DNA from: a virus
Length of the DNA: 26,654 nt
Strand: one strand, 5' to 3'
IMG/VR virus record: IMGVR_UViG_3300010233_000226
Location: 1 to 26,654 of that record
The notes under the pieces are model-generated. The model saw only the letters and a list, made by a program, of their open reading frames with translations. It searched no databases and was not told where the DNA came from. The position numbers were made by a program, and so were the translations under genes. Each line of letters starts with the position of its first letter. Position 1 is the first letter of the stretch. Below, one piece after another: positions 23,340 to 26,654 of the stretch.

Positions 23340-24248
23340 TTAGGCTCCCATCGAACCATACACACCACGAGGGTCACTCCAGCCGAACGAGTAACGAGCT
23401 GATGCCTTGAACTTAGCGTTCTCAGTATCAAAATCATTATCCATCTCGAACTGATCACCACGGCGTTCGAAGTACTTCATACCATCAGACACGTCCGTAC
23501 GAATGAACCAAGCATCGGTATCAGTCAGGAAGTGATTAACGGTAGGATCATCAAACAGACCAAGTGCCTTAACAGCATTCGGATCGTTCAACTCAGTACC
23601 AACGCGACCATCAGCCTTCAAGATACGATAGGCTTCAAAGCGCAGTTGACGCGGGATAATCAGTTGCTTCGGTTTCGCAGCGATAATCAGACCACGGTCG
23701 TCAGTGAAACCTTCAATATCAATACATGCTTGTTCCAGAGCAGCTTCACTCAGGTCAGCAGTAGTACCGATAATGTTGGAATACGTACCACCAGAGACGT
23801 CGACGTGCGAAGCACTCAACATCACGATACCATCACCACCAGTGTAGCCAGAGGTAATAGCACGATTGTAGACGTTAGCCGCCACAATCTCCTTCGTGAT
23901 ACGCATGCTGCGAGCCAGCGCATTAGCCTTCTTCTTACCTACGATGTCGTACTGGTCATCCTCATAGATCTCACGAGTGATGATGAAACCCAGTGCATAC
24001 ACAACGTGTTGGTAGCGGGTCGTGAAACCTTGCCGTTCGCTGTCGTACGTTACCGGAGCACCTTCAGTCTTGATTGCGGCAAGACCCAGAGAGCTGACAC
24101 CAACATCTTCTTCGTATGCTTTCTTAGAAGTATTCTTCTCGAACAGTTGATCCCATTCAGGAGCATATTCGTTGTACTTCTTACCATACCATGCATTCAC
24201 GCCAGGCCAGAGGGCCTTAGCAAAACTACCAGAAGTAATAACACCCAT
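23340..24248 (-). CDS. Major capsid protein, HK97 fold
   Basis: A 302-aa coat protein. The N-terminal GVNAWYGKKYNEYAPEWDQL, YQHVVYALGFIITREIYED, ITKEIVAANVYNRAI and the late segment DAWFIRTDVSDGMKYFERR followed by RYSFGWSDPRGVYG are typical of the compact HK97-type coats of Mu-like and podoviral phages. No N-terminal delta domain is evident, and scaffolding is supplied by the gene at the right edge. GGGGAG before ATG 24248 and a terminator behind fit high expression. Codon use is regular and, with the long stretches of CGT/GAA-type codons, unlike the small genes around it. Confidence 0.88.
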   Translation of the reverse strand: MGVITSGSFAKALWPGVNAWYGKKYNEYAPEWDQLFEKNTSKKAYEEDVGVSSLGLAAIKTEGAPVTYDSERQGFTTRYQHVVYALGFIITREIYEDDQYDIVGKKKANALARSMRITKEIVAANVYNRAITSGYTGGDGIVMLSASHVDVSGGTYSNIIGTTADLSEAALEQACIDIEGFTDDRGLIIAAKPKQLIIPRQLRFEAYRILKADGRVGTELNDPNAVKALGLFDDPTVNHFLTDTDAWFIRTDVSDGMKYFERRGDQFEMDNDFDTENAKFKASARYSFGWSDPRGVYGSMGA

Positions 24249-24263
24249 TATAAATCTCCCCTA

Positions 24264-24869
24264 TTAGATGCCAGTAGTGCCAACAGCACCAAACTGATGT
24301 CGATTGAACATTACCAGTACTTTCGCCGAAGCTGCCACTTCATTACCAACCTTCTGCGAGAAGCCAAGCAGACGGAAGTTCAGAGTGTTAGTCGTAGAAA
24401 AAGTACCTACGTCAATTGTAGCTGGACTAGTAACAGTAGTAGTGGTTCGGGCAGCATTAGCTACAGTAGCATTCAGACCAATGTCAGTGACAGCAGGAGT
24501 ACCATTACTGGTCTCTACTTCCATCACGATATCAGGACTGTCCGCTACCAGAACATAACCAGAACCAGATACTGCAATTTGTGCAGCACCAGGGAGATCA
24601 AGAGAAACTGCACCGGTAGTCATTTTACCGGAAGGGTCAAACTTGGATTGCATGATACCAACAACAACGCCAATAGGAACCTCAGTAGTAGCCAGGTCTG
24701 CTGACGGGTTACCGTAGGCATCCAAGGAACTACCATGTTTCAGAGTATCACCTACCAGGATTTCATCCGCAGCAGATGCAATGTAATACAGGTTAGCTTG
24801 CCCATTATAGGGAGAGCCATTCAAATGCTTAACAGGACGAAACCCGTTAATCTTCGAAGTGTTTGCCAT
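24264..24869 (-). CDS. 201-aa capsid-associated structural protein
   Basis: Begins MANTSKINGFRPVKHLNGSP, an opening I know from phage structural proteins encoded next to the coat gene. It continues with a beta-rich, Ala/Thr/Val-rich body (VPIGVVVGIMQSKFD, AQIAVSGSGYVLVADSPDI) and ends LVMFNRHQFGAVGTTGI. A head decoration or cement protein is likely by position, 15 bases before the coat gene. Its ribosome site lies inside a nine-base-pair hairpin (24878-24927). Confidence 0.65.
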   Translation of the reverse strand: MANTSKINGFRPVKHLNGSPYNGQANLYYIASAADEILVGDTLKHGSSLDAYGNPSADLATTEVPIGVVVGIMQSKFDPSGKMTTGAVSLDLPGAAQIAVSGSGYVLVADSPDIVMEVETSNGTPAVTDIGLNATVANAARTTTTVTSPATIDVGTFSTTNTLNFRLLGFSQKVGNEVAASAKVLVMFNRHQFGAVGTTGI

Positions 24870-24872
24870 AAT

Positions 24873-24927
24873 TAAAAACCTCCATCAGAGAGTTAAGTTT
24901 TGTTACCCCCAACCTTTGGATGGAGGT
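24873..24927 (-). promoter_or_regulatory. Hairpin enclosing the ribosome site of the 201-aa gene
   Basis: On the minus strand ACCTCCATC (24927-24919) pairs perfectly with GATGGAGGT (24886-24878); the GGAGG in the second arm is the only good ribosome site for ATG 24869. TTTTT follows the stem. It could act as an attenuator/terminator, a translational lock, or both. Confidence 0.6.
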
Positions 24928-24936
24928 CTTCGTGAT

Positions 24937-25332
24937 TTACGCTACAGATACCTTTCCGTAGTCAGCAGCTTCACGAGCCTCTTTAAGTGTTCCGCGTTCA
25001 ATATCGTCTACATGTTTGGCTTTGGCTGCTTGATCTTCATCATACCAATCTTTAGGGATTCGCATAACAAAGGCCTTCATACCATTACCTACAGAGACTT
25101 GAACCGGACTACCTTCCTTGGTTGGACTTGCGATACGGCGATCCCCTACCTTGATGTTCTGGTCTTTGACTATTTCATAGCCCATTTCCTCGAACTGAGA
25201 GATGCGATCACCATCATCATTTACAACACGATATTCAAAGCCCGGCTCTTTGCCAGAGACTGTTAGGACATTGCGGGTACCACTAATCGAGGTGCGACGT
25301 GGCTTGCGCTTTGTAGTAAGTTTATCATTCAT
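24937..25332 (-). CDS. 131-aa hypothetical structural-region protein
   Basis: A basic N-terminus (KLTTKRKPRRTSISGTRNVL) is followed by a compact beta/alpha part (FEYRVVNDDGDRISQFEEMG), AFVMRIPKDWYDEDQAAKA and a charged helix. Proteins of this type occur before coat genes in other podoviruses; the role is unknown and it might help head assembly. A good AGGAG precedes ATG 25332. Confidence 0.6.
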   Translation of the reverse strand: MNDKLTTKRKPRRTSISGTRNVLTVSGKEPGFEYRVVNDDGDRISQFEEMGYEIVKDQNIKVGDRRIASPTKEGSPVQVSVGNGMKAFVMRIPKDWYDEDQAAKAKHVDDIERGTLKEAREAADYGKVSVA

Positions 25333-25336
25333 TTTC

Positions 25337-25792
25337 TTAATCTCCTAAGTATTCGTTAGCTCTACTCAATAGAGCTTTGCTATCCTTAAACAATCCTAAA
25401 GCTGTATTACAAGTACTACAGAGTAGTCCACGGATTTCTCCTGTAGTATGGCAGTGGTCGACACAAGCAACATCAACACCATGCTCTATTCCTTTATGAG
25501 CCTTCAGAGGGGTACTACAAATCGCACAGGAGAAGACTTGTTTTTGAAGTAAGCCTATATACTCTTCCCAAGAGAGGTTGTAGTTCCTTTTAACAACATC
25601 CATTCGTACCTTTTCAGGATTCTTCTGTTTCCAGAGTTTTCCTGCTAGGTTTGTTGTCTCCCTGTTGGCTCTTTTTGAATAGAAAGAAACGCACTCTTTG
25701 CAATGATATGTATGACCATCCTTCCTTTTATTATCTTTATTGAAGAAAGAAAGAGCATACTCTACCTTACATCTAGAACATTTCTTCATCAC
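25337..25792 (-). CDS. Endonuclease VII-like HNH nuclease
   Basis: A 151-aa protein. The N-terminal zinc knuckle has C5, C8, C31 and C34. The C-terminal endonuclease VII/HNH module has CAIC (C89, C92), VDHCHTTGEIRGLLCSTCN (D112, H113, H115, C125, C128, N129) and then ALGLFKDS, matching the T4 gp49 core. Such nucleases either resolve branched DNA before packaging or behave as freestanding homing endonucleases. The position between scaffold and structural genes, with the start overlapping the scaffold stop, and the extra N-terminal finger favour a mobile freestanding gene; endonuclease I already supplies resolvase activity. Confidence 0.85.
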   Translation of the reverse strand: MMKKCSRCKVEYALSFFNKDNKRKDGHTYHCKECVSFYSKRANRETTNLAGKLWKQKNPEKVRMDVVKRNYNLSWEEYIGLLQKQVFSCAICSTPLKAHKGIEHGVDVACVDHCHTTGEIRGLLCSTCNTALGLFKDSKALLSRANEYLGD

Positions 25793-26654
25793 TCACCCTT
25801 GATCCGTTTCAGATCTCGTATGTACTCTTCCTTTGTTAGGATATTCTGTCGCACAAATGTCATCATTACCTTACGCTCATCATCAGTAAGAGGATAATTA
25901 GAATCACTCTCAGCTGGCTTCTTGCTTGGGGTTGATGTGCCTCCCTCAACTGCTGAGGGTCTTGACTTATTAGGATTCGTGAATTGCTCTGGGTAGAGCT
26001 TCTTAATCCGCTTTTCAACATACTGTAGAATACTGTCTGGATCTAGTTCAGGATTAGAGGCCGCGTGTGCCGTTCCAATCTGGTCTGCCAGAACAGTAAG
26101 TTCTGCGTTAGTTTTATACCATGGATTCCTAGAAACCCACTGGACAAAGTTAGGATGAGGAGCAGCAGCCTGTTGTTGCTGTTGGCTACGAGCAACTGCT
26201 TCTTGGGCCTTGGCATCTGCGATCTGATCATCAATAGCAATCAGAGCGTCAGCATCACCGGATTCAAGTGCAGCCTTCTTTTCTTCGCGGAGAGATTTAA
26301 GAGCCTTTTGAAACTCAGCTTCCTTAACCTTCTCATGATGTGCTTGAAGGGCCTTGAGAGCCTTTCGAGTTTCACGAAGTTCCTTACCTACGTTGTCAAT
26401 CTTCTCAAAGAGAGGTTTACGCCTTACGAACTCAACAGCGTCAATGAAGTCTTCTTCATTACCTTCAAACTCACTCTTAGGACGCCAGCCCATGTCGAGT
26501 GCTTTCTGTTCAACAGCAGATGGTGCACTAGATTCGGGGGTAACTTCTTTCTCTCCCTCGATATCTTCTCCATCAGTCTGACCTACAACTTCTTCGTCTA
26601 CCAGATAACGTCGAAGACGCAGATGATATTGTTCGTAGTGCCAGGGCCGCAGGC
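25789..26654 (-). CDS. Scaffold-like protein, N-terminus beyond the window
   Basis: The frame is open from 25791 to the right edge with no stop. An internal ATG at 26493 begins MGWRPKSEFEGNEEDF, but the upstream residues EQKALDMGWRPKSEF match the usual family context, so the true start lies further right. The product is acidic N-terminally (GEDIEGEKEV), then a long charged coiled-coil region (RETRKALKALQAHHEKVKEA). A Gln run (QQQQQAAA), an NPWYKTNAEL helix and a basic/acidic C-terminus ending IRDLKRIKGE follow. This is the layout of P22-type and podoviral scaffolding proteins that guide coat assembly and leave the procapsid. Its place upstream of the coat gene agrees. Confidence 0.75.
   Translation of the reverse strand, partial: LRPWHYEQYHLRLRRYLVDEEVVGQTDGEDIEGEKEVTPESSAPSAVEQKALDMGWRPKSEFEGNEEDFIDAVEFVRRKPLFEKIDNVGKELRETRKALKALQAHHEKVKEAEFQKALKSLREEKKAALESGDADALIAIDDQIADAKAQEAVARSQQQQQAAAPHPNFVQWVSRNPWYKTNAELTVLADQIGTAHAASNPELDPDSILQYVEKRIKKLYPEQFTNPNKSRPSAVEGGTSTPSKKPAESDSNYPLTDDERKVMMTFVRQNILTKEEYIRDLKRIKGE

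Noticed and set aside
23532-24704. 390-codon open frame on the plus strand
   Set aside because: It is exactly antisense to the capsid and 201-aa genes, has no ribosome site, and its product is Ser/Thr/Arg-rich with no recognisable domain. The opposite strand encodes convincing coat protein motifs.
1-26654. Nick-type motifs (TACTRTGMC) known from some related podoviruses
   Set aside because: Near matches such as TACTGTGAG at about 15556 were seen, but no exact match was found by eye on either strand.

Overview
The window is a tightly packed stretch of a double-stranded DNA tailed phage with podovirus-type genes. The left part (1-6524) is rightward and holds a replication and nucleotide-metabolism module. 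The rest (6615 to the right edge) is one leftward block of head, tail, ejection and lysis genes. The two blocks converge at about 6525-6614, where a terminator for leftward transcription can be read. No stretch longer than 300 bases lacks a gene. No tRNA, rRNA, CRISPR array or insertion sequence was seen.

Rightward block. The window opens on the catalytic 3' part of a family A DNA polymerase whose readable frame begins exactly at motif A, so the gene is interrupted, split or frameshifted near base 90-110. A consensus sigma70 promoter (TTGACA, 17 bp, TATAAT) sits at its end and precedes a hairpin-rich leader. Then come a single-strand DNA binding protein, a FEN-type 5'-3' exonuclease, a small protein in an overlapping frame, a T7 gp3-like endonuclease I, a 63-aa protein, a DEDD-type 3'-5' exonuclease with a zinc ribbon, a TTG-started 76-aa protein, a small HExxH metalloprotein, a 3TM-type holin, two small proteins, a B12-dependent type ribonucleotide reductase and a 39-aa Cys-rich protein. 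Replication and recombination are T7-like in flavour, but no phage RNA polymerase is seen and the promoter suggests use of host RNA polymerase.

Leftward block, in order of transcription from the right edge: scaffold-like protein (open through the window edge), an endonuclease VII-like gene, a 131-aa protein, a 201-aa structural protein, the major capsid protein, a glycosyltransferase, a 142-aa virion-like protein, several tail or receptor-interaction proteins including one resembling polysaccharide lyases, a TM plus coiled-coil protein, a Cys-rich protein, P22 gp4-like and gp10-like tail accessory proteins, a His-rich fibre or needle-like protein, three probable ejection proteins (604, 362 and 1530 aa), and a GH108-type endolysin. 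The order scaffold, coat, gp4, gp10, needle position, three ejection proteins mirrors P22.

Most of the window is AT-leaning, but about 17.9-18.88 kb and 19.58-21.66 kb are clearly GC-richer, with borders inside genes, which points to exchanged receptor-binding modules. The small proteins there resemble ones I associate with betaproteobacterial phages, so a proteobacterial (perhaps betaproteobacterial) host is an inference, not a demonstration. Terminator-like hairpins downstream of the capsid gene and the 142-aa gene, and a hairpin burying the ribosome site of the 201-aa gene, suggest dosage control inside the structural block.
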